Shown in pieces: positions 1 to 6,656 of a DNA stretch of 9,112 nt. The stretch comes from Chloroflexota bacterium (GTDB lineage Bacteria > Chloroflexota > UBA11872 > VXNJ01): assembly GCA_026708165.1 (NCBI GenBank), contig JAPOVO010000279.1:1-9112 (forward strand), written 5' to 3'. The position numbers and the translations under genes were made by a program. The number at the start of each line of letters is the position of its first letter. Positions within the stretch are counted from its first letter, which is position 1. The notes beneath the pieces are model-generated. The model was not told the origin of the DNA. It was given only the letters and a program-made list of their open reading frames with translations, and searched no databases.

Positions 1-432
1 GCTGTGGCCCACGTGGAAGAACATCAGTTGAAACGCGCCTAGCTGGAGTTACTGCATGGGCTGGATTTCTCGAAGGTCGGCGTCCCCCAGCAGGCCGTGC
101 TCTTCGAGCCTCCCCCGGATGAGACCCAGCGCGAGCTTGGTGCCGTACACGGGCGTTTGCAGCTTGGGAAGCACGTAGGGCAACGCCCCTATGTGGTCCT
201 CATGGCCGTGAGTGATGACTATCGCGCGTACTTTCTCCGCACGCTCGTAGACGTAGCTGAAGTCTGGGATGACGAGGTCGACCCCAAGCATCTCGGCGTC
301 TGGAAACATAACGCCGCAGTCGATCACGATTGCGTCGTCCTCGTATTCCATGATCATGGAATTGCGCCCGATTTCTCCAACGCCGCCCAATGGAACGACT
401 CGGAGTGTGTGCGGTTCTATGCTGGATGCCAA
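1..432 (-). CDS. rnj: Ribonuclease J, N-terminal part, interrupted by an in-frame TAA and cut by the window edge
   Basis: RNase J is a cytoplasmic metallo-beta-lactamase/beta-CASP nuclease with 5'-3' exo- and endonuclease activity in mRNA decay and rRNA processing. The N-terminus shows the LGGVGEIGRN strand-turn and the zinc motif HGHEDH at residues 75-80, followed by a conserved YGTKLALGLI..EEHGLL stretch. The start is taken as TTG at 430-432. It gives the usual short N-terminus before the LGG motif, but no clear Shine-Dalgarno sequence is visible. A TAA at 49-51 stops the frame after residue 127. Reading on in the same frame gives LQLGAFQLMFFHVGHS up to base 1, which is the expected run into the next metal-binding histidine motif (HSIPD in the family). 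There is no frame change, so this is a point nonsense change, not an indel. It may be a real broken gene or a base error. The gene starts 39 bp after the UDG stop and probably shares its transcript. Confidence 0.85.
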
Positions 433-471
433 TCCGGTTACGGCTTCGGGAGGACTGAGATCAACCTGGCC

Positions 472-1080
472 TCAAAACAACGATAGCTGTTGAGCCGGGT
501 CGTCCGGCTCTTCCGGGACCGGCTCGGCCGGAGTGGCCTCCGCCGCGACGATGATCTTTGCAAAGTCATCCGAAAGAGTCCGCCTCAGCGACGGCTGATG
601 CAACGCGGCCGCCGGATGGTACATCGGCACGACCATTCGCCCGCCGGTCCGGCGCGCCGTACCGTGGATCCTGGATATGCGCTGCCCGGGAAAGAATCGG
701 TCCATGGAATAGCGTCCGAGCGTCACGATCACCTTCGGATCGATCAGCTCGATTTGACGGTCGAGATACTTGGAGCACTCTTGAATTTCATCGGGCTGGG
801 GATCGCGGTTTTTGGGCGGACGGCATTTGACGACGTTCGTGATGTAGACCTCTTCACGCTTTAACCCGATTTCAGTCAGCAGCTCGTTCAAAAGCTGTCC
901 CGCCTGCCCCACGAAGGGAAGGCCCTGCACGTCTTCGTAATAGCCCGGACCCTCTCCCACGAACATGATCTCGGAAGATGGGTCCCCGTCGCCGGGCACG
1001 GCGTTCGTGCGCCCCCCGCACAGCGAACAGTCAGTGCAACCCCTCACCGCCTCGTCGACTTCCGATAGGCTGCTCCACAC
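472..1080 (-). CDS. Family-4 uracil-DNA glycosylase (4Fe-4S type) with a C-terminal clamp-binding motif
   Basis: This 202-residue protein matches the iron-sulfur uracil-DNA glycosylase family, which removes uracil from DNA to start base-excision repair. The four expected cluster cysteines are C15 and C18 in the N-terminal CxxC and C86 and C102. An extra cysteine sits at C21. Motif 1 is GEGPG (42-46), followed by GLPFVGQAGQLL. The CRPPKNRDPQPDEI stretch is typical of the family, and the catalytic-region motif is YHPAAALHQPSLRR (from 154). The start is GTG at 1078-1080, the only start with room, because an in-frame TAG lies at 1087-1089. The last 25 residues or so are Pro/Glu-rich and end exactly in QLSLF (198-202), the consensus for binding the bacterial DNA polymerase sliding clamp. 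The gene lies between dapA (89 bp upstream) and rnj. Family membership is secure; clamp binding is inferred. Confidence 0.93.
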   Translation of the reverse strand: MWSSLSEVDEAVRGCTDCSLCGGRTNAVPGDGDPSSEIMFVGEGPGYYEDVQGLPFVGQAGQLLNELLTEIGLKREEVYITNVVKCRPPKNRDPQPDEIQECSKYLDRQIELIDPKVIVTLGRYSMDRFFPGQRISRIHGTARRTGGRMVVPMYHPAAALHQPSLRRTLSDDFAKIIVAAEATPAEPVPEEPDDPAQQLSLF

Positions 1081-1169
1081 GTGCGGCTAGACCGCCGGGA
1101 AACTCTGGCCTGCGACCTCGACGTCGCGAGCCTGCGATTTTCGAAACGTCAACGGGTTGTCGCCAACAC

Positions 1170-2087
1170 TTATGACGCGACGGCTGCGGCCGTCAGGTAC
1201 CGGTCGAGACTGTATTCGCCCAGCAGCGTTTTCAACCCCGCCTGCATGTCCTCCGGCAACTCGACCAGCGGCAGCCGCGGCACGCCTACGTCGAAGCCGC
1301 TCAGGTTTATTGCCGCCTTGATGGCTATCGGATTGCTCCAGCCGGCCGGGAACAGCGCCCTGGCGATCGGTAGCATCCGCAGGTGATCGTCCCGCGCCGC
1401 TTCCCAGTCCCCGCGAACGATCGCGTCGACCATCCCGCGAATCTCTCCCGAGATGACGTGGCTGGCCACGCTCACTATCCCAACACCGCCCAGAGCCATG
1501 ATCGGGAAGGTGTCGCTGTCGTTGCCACTGTAAACAAGAAACCCGTCCGCCGCCGTGCGGACGATCTCAGCGATCAGGTCAAAGTCGCAGCTCGCTTCCT
1601 TCACGCCGATGATGTTGTCGACCTCGCTGACCGCCGCGACGGTGGGCGCGTCGATGTTGGTTACCGTCCTCACCGGCACGTTATAGATGATGTTCGGCAG
1701 AGGAGTCGACTCGGCTATCGCCGTGAAGTGCTTGATGAGCCCGGCCTGCGGCGGCTTGTTGTAATACGGCGCGACCTGTAGCAGGCCATCCACCCCGCAT
1801 TCGGCGGCCATTTGCGAAAGATGAATGCTCTCGTAAGTGTTGTAACCGCCGGTCCCGGCGATCACTTTGCCCCTGCCCTTCGCTACGCTGACCGCTTCGC
1901 GATACAGAGACGCCCGCTCTTCTTCGTCGAGAACCGGCGATTCTCCCGTGGTTCCCGTGACCAGTAGCGCGTCGTTTCCGGCCTCCAGCAGCCCGTCGCA
2001 AAGTCGCGCAAACGTCTCGTAGTCAACGGAGCCGTCATCCTTGAACGGGGTGATCATGGCTGTTATGAGCCGGCCGAATTCAAGCAT
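1170..2087 (-). CDS. dapA: 4-hydroxy-tetrahydrodipicolinate synthase
   Basis: DapA is a cytoplasmic class I aldolase-fold enzyme that condenses aspartate semialdehyde with pyruvate, the first committed step to diaminopimelate and lysine. The 305-residue product has all key residues. The TT pair of GTTGE is at 46-47. The catalytic tyrosine (IIYNVPVRT) is Y135, with R140 five residues later. The Schiff-base lysine is K163 in GVKEA. The YSGNDSDTFPIMALGGVG segment is also typical. The start is ATG at 2085-2087 because GGGAGGAA lies 5 bases upstream. A longer frame opens at a GTG at 2106-2108 but would swallow this ribosome site. The gene shares its pathway with asd and dapB upstream, but the 339-bp gap to asd suggests it may also have its own promoter. 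It ends with TAA, so TAA is used as a stop here. Confidence 0.96.
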   Translation of the reverse strand: MLEFGRLITAMITPFKDDGSVDYETFARLCDGLLEAGNDALLVTGTTGESPVLDEEERASLYREAVSVAKGRGKVIAGTGGYNTYESIHLSQMAAECGVDGLLQVAPYYNKPPQAGLIKHFTAIAESTPLPNIIYNVPVRTVTNIDAPTVAAVSEVDNIIGVKEASCDFDLIAEIVRTAADGFLVYSGNDSDTFPIMALGGVGIVSVASHVISGEIRGMVDAIVRGDWEAARDDHLRMLPIARALFPAGWSNPIAIKAAINLSGFDVGVPRLPLVELPEDMQAGLKTLLGEYSLDRYLTAAAVAS

Positions 2088-2092
2088 TTCGA

Positions 2093-2100
2093 TTCCTCCC
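2093..2100 (-). promoter_or_regulatory. Shine-Dalgarno site of dapA
   Basis: On the minus strand this reads GGGAGGAA, an almost perfect anti-16S match. It sits 5 bases before the ATG at 2087 and decides the start against the upstream GTG. Confidence 0.8.
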
Positions 2101-2295
2101 GCCTCCACGCCGACGATGACGATACGGATCAGCGCCTCTGGTCAACCGGACGCCGCTCCAGACTGTGAATCTACGCTGACAAGTCCCACGAACACGACAA
2201 AGGACCGATCTCGCAGTAACACATTTTAGTCACGCGCCGGTTTTCGGGCTACGTGAGGCGTTCTCAACTGGAATCGAGGGTAGGGCGTTCAGTCT

Positions 2296-2354
2296 CTGGA
2301 TGCCGGATCAAGTCGTAGGGGCGGTTCGCGAACCGCCCTTCCTCACAATGACGA
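2296..2354. repeat. Composite palindromic repeat: REP-like flanks around a 20-bp perfect palindrome
   Basis: The core at 2319-2338 is GGGCGGTTCGCGAACCGCCC, identical to its own reverse complement. It extends by one G-T wobble and one A-T pair to 2317-2340. The left flank (2296-2314), read on the minus strand, is GACTTGATCCGGCATCCAG, matching 16 of 19 bases of 7838-7856. The right flank on the minus strand reads CGTCATTGTGAGG, like the head of the GTCATT-type dispersed repeats. The whole looks like a REP-type element with a second palindrome placed inside it. The core could also act as a bidirectional RNA hairpin, but no T-run follows on either strand. Confidence 0.65.
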
Positions 2355-2383
2355 TAGAGGCGCTTCGAGACTACGAAAGCAGA

Positions 2384-2409
2384 GCGGGCCTGTAAAACCG
2401 CTTGCCCGC
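2384..2409 (-). terminator. Possible weak terminator downstream of asd
   Basis: On the minus strand GCGGGC and GCCCGC form a perfect 6-bp stem around a 14-base loop, starting 17 bases after the asd stop. Only a broken T-rich stretch (TCTGCTTTCGT) follows, so termination would be partial at best. Confidence 0.35.
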
Positions 2410-2426
2410 CGCGCTGCCGTTCTGCG

Positions 2427-3425
2427 TTAGAGCAGCTCCGCGATCTGAACCGCGTTCGTGGCCGCGCCCTTGCGCAGGTTGTCCGAAACGACCCAGAAAA
2501 CTACCCCGTTGTCCGTGGAGACGTCGTCACGAATCCTTCCGACCCAAACGTCGTCGTTGCCCGCCGCGTCGAGTGCGGTCGGATACGCTCCGTTCGAGAT
2601 GTCGTCCACGACCTTCACGCCGGATGCGCCCGAGAGAATCTCCCGTACCTCGGCCGCCGAGACCGGCTCCGAAAACTCAACGCTCACGGCTTCCGAGTGG
2701 CCTCGATACACCGGCACTCGCACGCACGTAGCCGAAATCCGCATGTCCGGCGCGTGCATGATCTTCCGAGTCTCGTTGGCCATCTTCCATTCCTCGGAGG
2801 TGTATCCGTCCTCCGGGCGGAACGTCTCGACTTCGGGTATTACGTTGAAGGCGATCTGACGCGGCAGAACGTCGATCTCCGGGTCGTCGCCGCCCACAAT
2901 CGCCTCGGACTGCGCGCCAAGCTCCAGCATCGCTCCGGCCCCTGCGCCAGATACCGACTGGTAAGTCGACACGACTACGCGGTCGATTGGGTGCTCGCGA
3001 TGGATGGGTCCCAGCGCGACCACCATCTGAATGGTCGAGCAATTGGGACACGCGATAATCCCCTGGTGCGACGCAACGTCATCGCCCTTCACTTCGGGAA
3101 CGACCAGAGGAATGTGGTCCTCGTAGCGCCAGGCCGAGCTCTTGTCGATTACCACCGCGCCGGCTTCCACCGCCTTCGGCGCAAGCTCCTTGCTTACGGA
3201 GCCGCCCGCGGCCGAGAACACCAGGTCAACGCCTTCGAACGATTCGGGCGTTGCCGCTTCGACCGGGATATCTTTCCCCCGGAAATTTATGGTTCGCCCG
3301 TTCTTGCGGCTGCTCGCCAGCAAACGCAGCTGGCCGATTGAAAACTCCCGCTGATCCAGCACCGAAAGCAGTTCTTGCCCAACTGCCCCTGTCGCCCCTA
3401 CGACGGCAACCGTTCGTCCTGCCAT
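2427..3425 (-). CDS. asd: Aspartate-semialdehyde dehydrogenase
   Basis: Asd reduces aspartyl phosphate with NADPH to aspartate semialdehyde, the branch point to lysine/diaminopimelate, threonine and methionine. The 332-residue protein has the N-terminal NADP loop GATGAVG (10-16), the phosphate-binding segment SSAWR (96-100), the catalytic cysteine C129 in PNCST, the substrate-binding EEWKMANETRKI helix (from 211), and the catalytic base H243 in RGHSEAV. The residue three before the catalytic cysteine, normally Asn (NPNCST), is Cys126 here, giving CPNC. The length is normal for the bacterial enzyme. The ATG at 3423-3425 is preceded by GGAG (3434-3437) with an 8-base gap. It lies 31 bp after dapB, so the two are almost certainly co-transcribed. 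Its product is the substrate of DapA, encoded next. Confidence 0.96.
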   Translation of the reverse strand: MAGRTVAVVGATGAVGQELLSVLDQREFSIGQLRLLASSRKNGRTINFRGKDIPVEAATPESFEGVDLVFSAAGGSVSKELAPKAVEAGAVVIDKSSAWRYEDHIPLVVPEVKGDDVASHQGIIACPNCSTIQMVVALGPIHREHPIDRVVVSTYQSVSGAGAGAMLELGAQSEAIVGGDDPEIDVLPRQIAFNVIPEVETFRPEDGYTSEEWKMANETRKIMHAPDMRISATCVRVPVYRGHSEAVSVEFSEPVSAAEVREILSGASGVKVVDDISNGAYPTALDAAGNDDVWVGRIRDDVSTDNGVVFWVVSDNLRKGAATNAVQIAELL

Positions 3426-3456
3426 TTTGCTTACTCCATCTCTCCCTTATACATCG

Positions 3457-4254
3457 TCAACCGGAAACGCTCTCGAACAAAAGCTTATCTAGCCCCACGA
3501 CCAGTTCCTTCAGGTCGCGCACACGGCGAATCGCAATGATAACCCCAGGCGCAAAAGATTCGCGACTGGTCGAGTCATGCCTGAGAGTCAGCGTCTGCCC
3601 AACCCCGCCAAACACGACCTCCTGGTGCGCCACCAGACCCGGCAGCCGTACCGAGTGGATTTTCACTCCGTCGTAGTCGCCTCCGCGCACGCCTTCCAGC
3701 GTGAACCGCTCCGTCGCAACATCCACCGCCGGCTCGCCTCTCGCCTCGACGATCATCCGCGCCGTATGGAGCGCCGTGCCCGACGGCGCGTCTACCTTGC
3801 CATCGTGATGCAGCTCGATGATCTCGACGTGGTCGAAATGCGACGCCGCGATCTCCGACAACCGCATCAGCACGACTGCCCCGATGGAGAAGTTGGGCGC
3901 AATGAACGCCCCCACTCCCGCGTCACGAGCCTTTCGGCTGATGGTTTCTATATCGTCGTCGGAAAATCCCGTAGTACCAACGACCGGCGAAACTCCGCGT
4001 TCGATGGCTGCGACCATGTTCTCGCGGGCCGCGGCGGCGACGGTGAAGTCTACGACTACCTCGGGACTCGATTGGTCGATCGCCGACGCAAGGTCATCGG
4101 AGCAGACCGCGCTTGGAGCGAAGGACCGCGCGAGATCGGCCGGTATGGCCGCCACGTCGACCAGCCCGACCACCTCCATATCGGCCTCTTGACTGAGCGA
4201 TTCGACCATCTGCCGCCCGACTCGGCCGGCGGCGCCGCAAACTACGACCCGCAT
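3457..4254 (-). CDS. dapB: 4-hydroxy-tetrahydrodipicolinate reductase
   Basis: DapB reduces the product of DapA to tetrahydrodipicolinate using NAD(P)H in the cytoplasm. The 265-residue protein has the dinucleotide loop GAAGRVG (7-13), the VDFT strand (68-71), the GTTG nucleotide contact (93-96), APNFSIG (119-125), and the catalytic signature ELHHDGKVDAPSGTAL from 147. Within that signature H149, H150 and K153 correspond to the catalytic His-His and Lys of the E. coli enzyme. The C-terminal DSTSRESFAPGVI segment is also family-typical. The ATG at 4252-4254 lies 4 bp after the pnp stop, and the only purine-rich site (GGAGGGG) is rather far upstream inside pnp. Translation is therefore probably coupled to pnp. 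The dapB-asd pair forms a short lysine operon behind the RNA-decay genes. Confidence 0.96.
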   Translation of the reverse strand: MRVVVCGAAGRVGRQMVESLSQEADMEVVGLVDVAAIPADLARSFAPSAVCSDDLASAIDQSSPEVVVDFTVAAAARENMVAAIERGVSPVVGTTGFSDDDIETISRKARDAGVGAFIAPNFSIGAVVLMRLSEIAASHFDHVEIIELHHDGKVDAPSGTALHTARMIVEARGEPAVDVATERFTLEGVRGGDYDGVKIHSVRLPGLVAHQEVVFGGVGQTLTLRHDSTSRESFAPGVIIAIRRVRDLKELVVGLDKLLFESVSG

Positions 4255-4258
4255 CTGT

Positions 4259-6466
4259 CTAACGCTGGCCCCTCCGTCGGCCTCCGCCGCCGCGCGGTCC
4301 GCGCGGGCCGCGTGAGTCTCTGCCGCCTCCGCCGGGACCTCCCCGGCGTGGTCCGGAGGGCTCTCGTCGGGGCGTCCAGTCGTCCCCTTGCAGCACGGCC
4401 TTGCGGGACAGGTTTATCCGCCCCAGGTTGTCCACTTCGATAATCTTCACCATGATCTCGTCGTCGACGGACAGCATGTCCTCCACGCGGTTGACGTGCT
4501 CTTCGGCCAGCTCCGAGATATGTACTAGCCCGTCCCGCCCCGGCGCTATTTCCACAAACGCGCCGAAGTCCATTATCCGAACGACTTTGCCCATGATCGT
4601 GCGGCCAATCTCCGGCTCGCCGGTGATGTCCTTGATCATCTGCAGAGCGCGGCTCGCGCTTTCGGAATTCTCTCCCGAAACCGTTATGGCGCCGTCCTCT
4701 TCGACATTTATTTCGGCGCCCGTCTCTTCCTCGATCCGCCGGATCACCCGTCCGCCCGGACCTATGATCTGCCCGATGTCCTCCGGACTGATGCTGTGAG
4801 TGAGCATCTTCGGAGCGTGGAGTGATACTTCGGGACGAGGCCCCGGAATCACCTGACCCATCACGTCCAGAATGCGCAGGCGCACGCTCTTGGCGCGCTC
4901 GATGGTCTCGCGAACCACCATCAAGGGCAGGTATGTGACCTTTATGTCGAGCTGTATCGCGGTCACTCCCGCGCTGGTGCCGGCGACCTTGAAGTCCATG
5001 TCGCCAAAGTGGTCTTCTGCGCCCTGAATGTCCGAGAGCAGCACATAATCGGTCGGACTGTCCATCACCATGCCGATCGATATTCCGGTCACGGGACGGC
5101 TCAGGGGCACGCCCGCGTCCATCAGCGCCAGGCTGGTGGCCGTTGTCGCCGCCATGGAAGTCGACCCGTTTGACGACAGGATTTCCGAAACGGCGCGAAC
5201 GGTATATGGAAAGTCTTCCTGGCTGGGCATAACCGGCAAAATCGCGCGCTCGGCCAGCATCCCGTGTCCGATTTCCCTGCGCCGTGGCCCGCGCAGCGGA
5301 TAAGCCTCTCCCGACGCGAACGGCGGCATGTTGTAGTGATGGTAGAACCGTTTCGGAGGTTCGAGTCCAAGGTTGTCCAGACCGACCCGCTGTTCGTCCC
5401 GGCCGGAGCCGAGCGTAATGATGGACAGGCATTGGGTCTCCCCGCGCTGGAACACCGCGGTTCCGTGCGGCCGAGGCAGAACGCCCACTTCCCCTGAAAG
5501 CGAACGGAGTTCGTCGGCGCCTCGTCCATCAGGTCGGCGCGAATGGCGAAGGATCGCTTCGCGCGTCGCCTGCTTTACGACATCGTTGAAGGCATCGCCC
5601 ACGTCGCCGTCGGAATGTGTTCCTTCCAGACTTTCACGTGCGCGCCGCTTGATGTCGTCCAGGCGAGTCGAGCGCTCGGCCCTGTCCGTCATGAGCGCCG
5701 CCGCCCGGATTTCCTCACCGAATCGGGCGGCCACGTCGTCCTTGGCTTCCGTCGGCGTAACGCGCTTTTCGTACCCGGCCTTCTCAACGCCGCACAGCGA
5801 CCGAAGCTCGTCTTGCATGTCGATTAGCGGCTGAATCTCGGCAAATCCAAGCTCGATCGCCTCAATCATCTTCGCCTCGGACAATTCCGCTGCGCCCGCT
5901 TCGAGCATCACAACGCCCTCGCGGCTGGCGACGACGACCAGATCGAGCGCCGGGTTCTCCGTCTGAAACGTGCGGGTCGGGTTTATCACAAACTGTTCAC
6001 CGTCATAGCCCACCCGCACCGCGCCGACTGGTCCGCCGAACGGTATCCGCGATATCGTCAATGCCGCCGACGCTCCAACGATGCCCAAAACGTCCTCGCG
6101 ATTCTCCTTGTCGGACGAGAGGAGCGTGTTGATCACCTGAACGTCGTTGACCATGCCCTTGGGGAATAGAGGCCGCAGCGGCCTGTCGGTCAAACGCGAA
6201 GCCAGAATCGCCGTGTCGGGCGGTCTCGACTCTCGCCGCAAAAAAGAGCCGGGAATGTTCCCGGCGGCGTAAGTCTTCTCTTCTAGATCGACGGAGAGCG
6301 GAAAGAAATCAATTCCTTCCCTCGGCTTGTCGCTCATGGTCGCGGTGCAAAGAATCACCGTATCCCCGTAGGTGACGGTGACCGCGCCGTGCGCTTGCTG
6401 TGCCCATCGACCGGTCTCCAGCTTTAGGCTAAGTCCGGCCAGGGACCTTTGTACGTCAAAAATCAT
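4259..6466 (-). CDS. pnp: Polynucleotide phosphorylase (polyribonucleotide nucleotidyltransferase)
   Basis: PNPase degrades RNA 3'-5' by phosphorolysis as a trimer and can add 3' tails. The 735-residue protein has the full layout. The first RNase PH domain carries GSFLRRESRPPDTAILASRLTD-type residues (74-93). It is followed by an alpha-helical domain, then a second, catalytic RNase PH domain with the phosphate loop GSTSMA (434-439) and the acidic motif EDHFGDMDFKVAG, whose aspartates are D489 and D491. A KH domain with GPGG (569-572) and an S1 domain (about 618-690) complete the fold. It ends in a Gly/Arg-rich tail of about 36 residues. The start is ATG at 6464-6466, preceded by AGGGAG (6477-6482) with a 10-base gap. 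The frame extends 38 codons further but with non-homologous sequence. pnp follows rpsO by 182 bp containing hairpins, the classic rpsO-pnp arrangement. Confidence 0.97.
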   Translation of the reverse strand: MIFDVQRSLAGLSLKLETGRWAQQAHGAVTVTYGDTVILCTATMSDKPREGIDFFPLSVDLEEKTYAAGNIPGSFLRRESRPPDTAILASRLTDRPLRPLFPKGMVNDVQVINTLLSSDKENREDVLGIVGASAALTISRIPFGGPVGAVRVGYDGEQFVINPTRTFQTENPALDLVVVASREGVVMLEAGAAELSEAKMIEAIELGFAEIQPLIDMQDELRSLCGVEKAGYEKRVTPTEAKDDVAARFGEEIRAAALMTDRAERSTRLDDIKRRARESLEGTHSDGDVGDAFNDVVKQATREAILRHSRRPDGRGADELRSLSGEVGVLPRPHGTAVFQRGETQCLSIITLGSGRDEQRVGLDNLGLEPPKRFYHHYNMPPFASGEAYPLRGPRRREIGHGMLAERAILPVMPSQEDFPYTVRAVSEILSSNGSTSMAATTATSLALMDAGVPLSRPVTGISIGMVMDSPTDYVLLSDIQGAEDHFGDMDFKVAGTSAGVTAIQLDIKVTYLPLMVVRETIERAKSVRLRILDVMGQVIPGPRPEVSLHAPKMLTHSISPEDIGQIIGPGGRVIRRIEEETGAEINVEEDGAITVSGENSESASRALQMIKDITGEPEIGRTIMGKVVRIMDFGAFVEIAPGRDGLVHISELAEEHVNRVEDMLSVDDEIMVKIIEVDNLGRINLSRKAVLQGDDWTPRREPSGPRRGGPGGGGRDSRGPRGPRGGGGRRRGQR

Positions 6467-6476
6467 GCAGGTATTT

Positions 6477-6482
6477 CTCCCT
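6477..6482 (-). promoter_or_regulatory. Shine-Dalgarno site of pnp beside a hairpin
   Basis: The minus strand reads AGGGAG 10 bases before the ATG at 6466, which fixes the pnp start. A 5-bp stem (6483-6487 with 6492-6496, tetraloop 6488-6491) directly abuts it on the 5' side. Confidence 0.6.
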
Positions 6483-6597
6483 AGAGCGCCGGCTCTGGAA
6501 GAGCGAAGAGGGATAGGATCGAGGGCCTCGGCGTTTTCGCCCCTACTCCTCTTCTCTCCTCCATCGGAGCCCAGCGCCAAACTGTTCTGTTTTGCGA

Positions 6598-6617
6598 TGT
6601 CGGCGCAACGTCCGACA
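6598..6617 (-). promoter_or_regulatory. Hairpin in the rpsO-pnp intercistronic region
   Basis: TGTCGG (6598-6603) and CCGACA (6612-6617) form a perfect 6-bp stem around an 8-base loop, 31 bases after the rpsO stop. No T-run follows, so it is more likely an RNA-processing or stability structure than a terminator. Confidence 0.45.
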
Positions 6618-6618
6618 G

Positions 6619-6656
6619 GCGGTTAACCAAGCGCCGCGCCGGCGGGTGTTAACCGC
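6619..6656 (-). promoter_or_regulatory. Strong stem-loop spanning the rpsO stop codon
   Basis: GCGGTTAAC (6619-6627) and GTTAACCGC (6648-6656) are perfect 9-bp inverted arms. A second stem sits inside them: CGCCG (6632-6636) pairs with CGGCG (6640-6644). The rpsO TAA (6649-6651) lies within one arm. Together with the hairpin at 6598-6617 it makes a structured rpsO-pnp junction, the place where RNase III-type processing occurs in E. coli. It lacks a T-run. Confidence 0.55.

Larger units (their letters stand above)
2088..2426. other. asd-dapA intergenic region without a gene
   Basis: No credible gene lies in these 339 bp. Reading towards dapA it holds a hairpin just after asd (2384-2409), a composite palindromic repeat (about 2296-2354), a TAAAAT that could be a -10 element at 2223-2228 (minus strand, no convincing -35), a TTGACC about 60 bases before dapA without a well-spaced -10, and the dapA ribosome site. 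I found no lysine riboswitch or T-box of adequate size. Confidence 0.6.

Noticed and set aside
22..48. Restart of RNase J at the ATG just after the nonsense codon
   Set aside because: An ATG exists at 22-24, but no ribosome site precedes it, and a restart would lack the first metal motif.
1112..1127. Small hairpin GCGAC/GTCGC between dapA and udg
   Set aside because: Only 5 bp with no T-run and common by chance at this base composition.
2088..2108. dapA start at the GTG 2106-2108
   Set aside because: It would translate through the strong GGGAGGAA ribosome site. The ATG at 2087 fits family length.
2100..2160. AGAGGCGC in the dapA leader, resembling the start of a lysine riboswitch
   Set aside because: Only about 50 bases remain before the dapA start, far too short for the rest of the aptamer, and the later conserved blocks are absent.
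3577..4443. A 288-codon plus-strand frame opposite dapB and the end of pnp
   Set aside because: It is antisense to conserved genes, Arg/Asp-rich and without motifs. It is a shadow of dapB codon use.
4242..5432. A 396-codon open frame on the minus strand within pnp
   Set aside because: It lies in another frame of the well-supported pnp gene and has the Arg/Gly-rich composition of a G+C-rich shadow frame, with no recognisable domain.
6467..6580. N-terminal extension of PNPase by 38 residues
   Set aside because: The extension has no resemblance to PNPase N-termini, and a ribosome site directly precedes the ATG at 6466.
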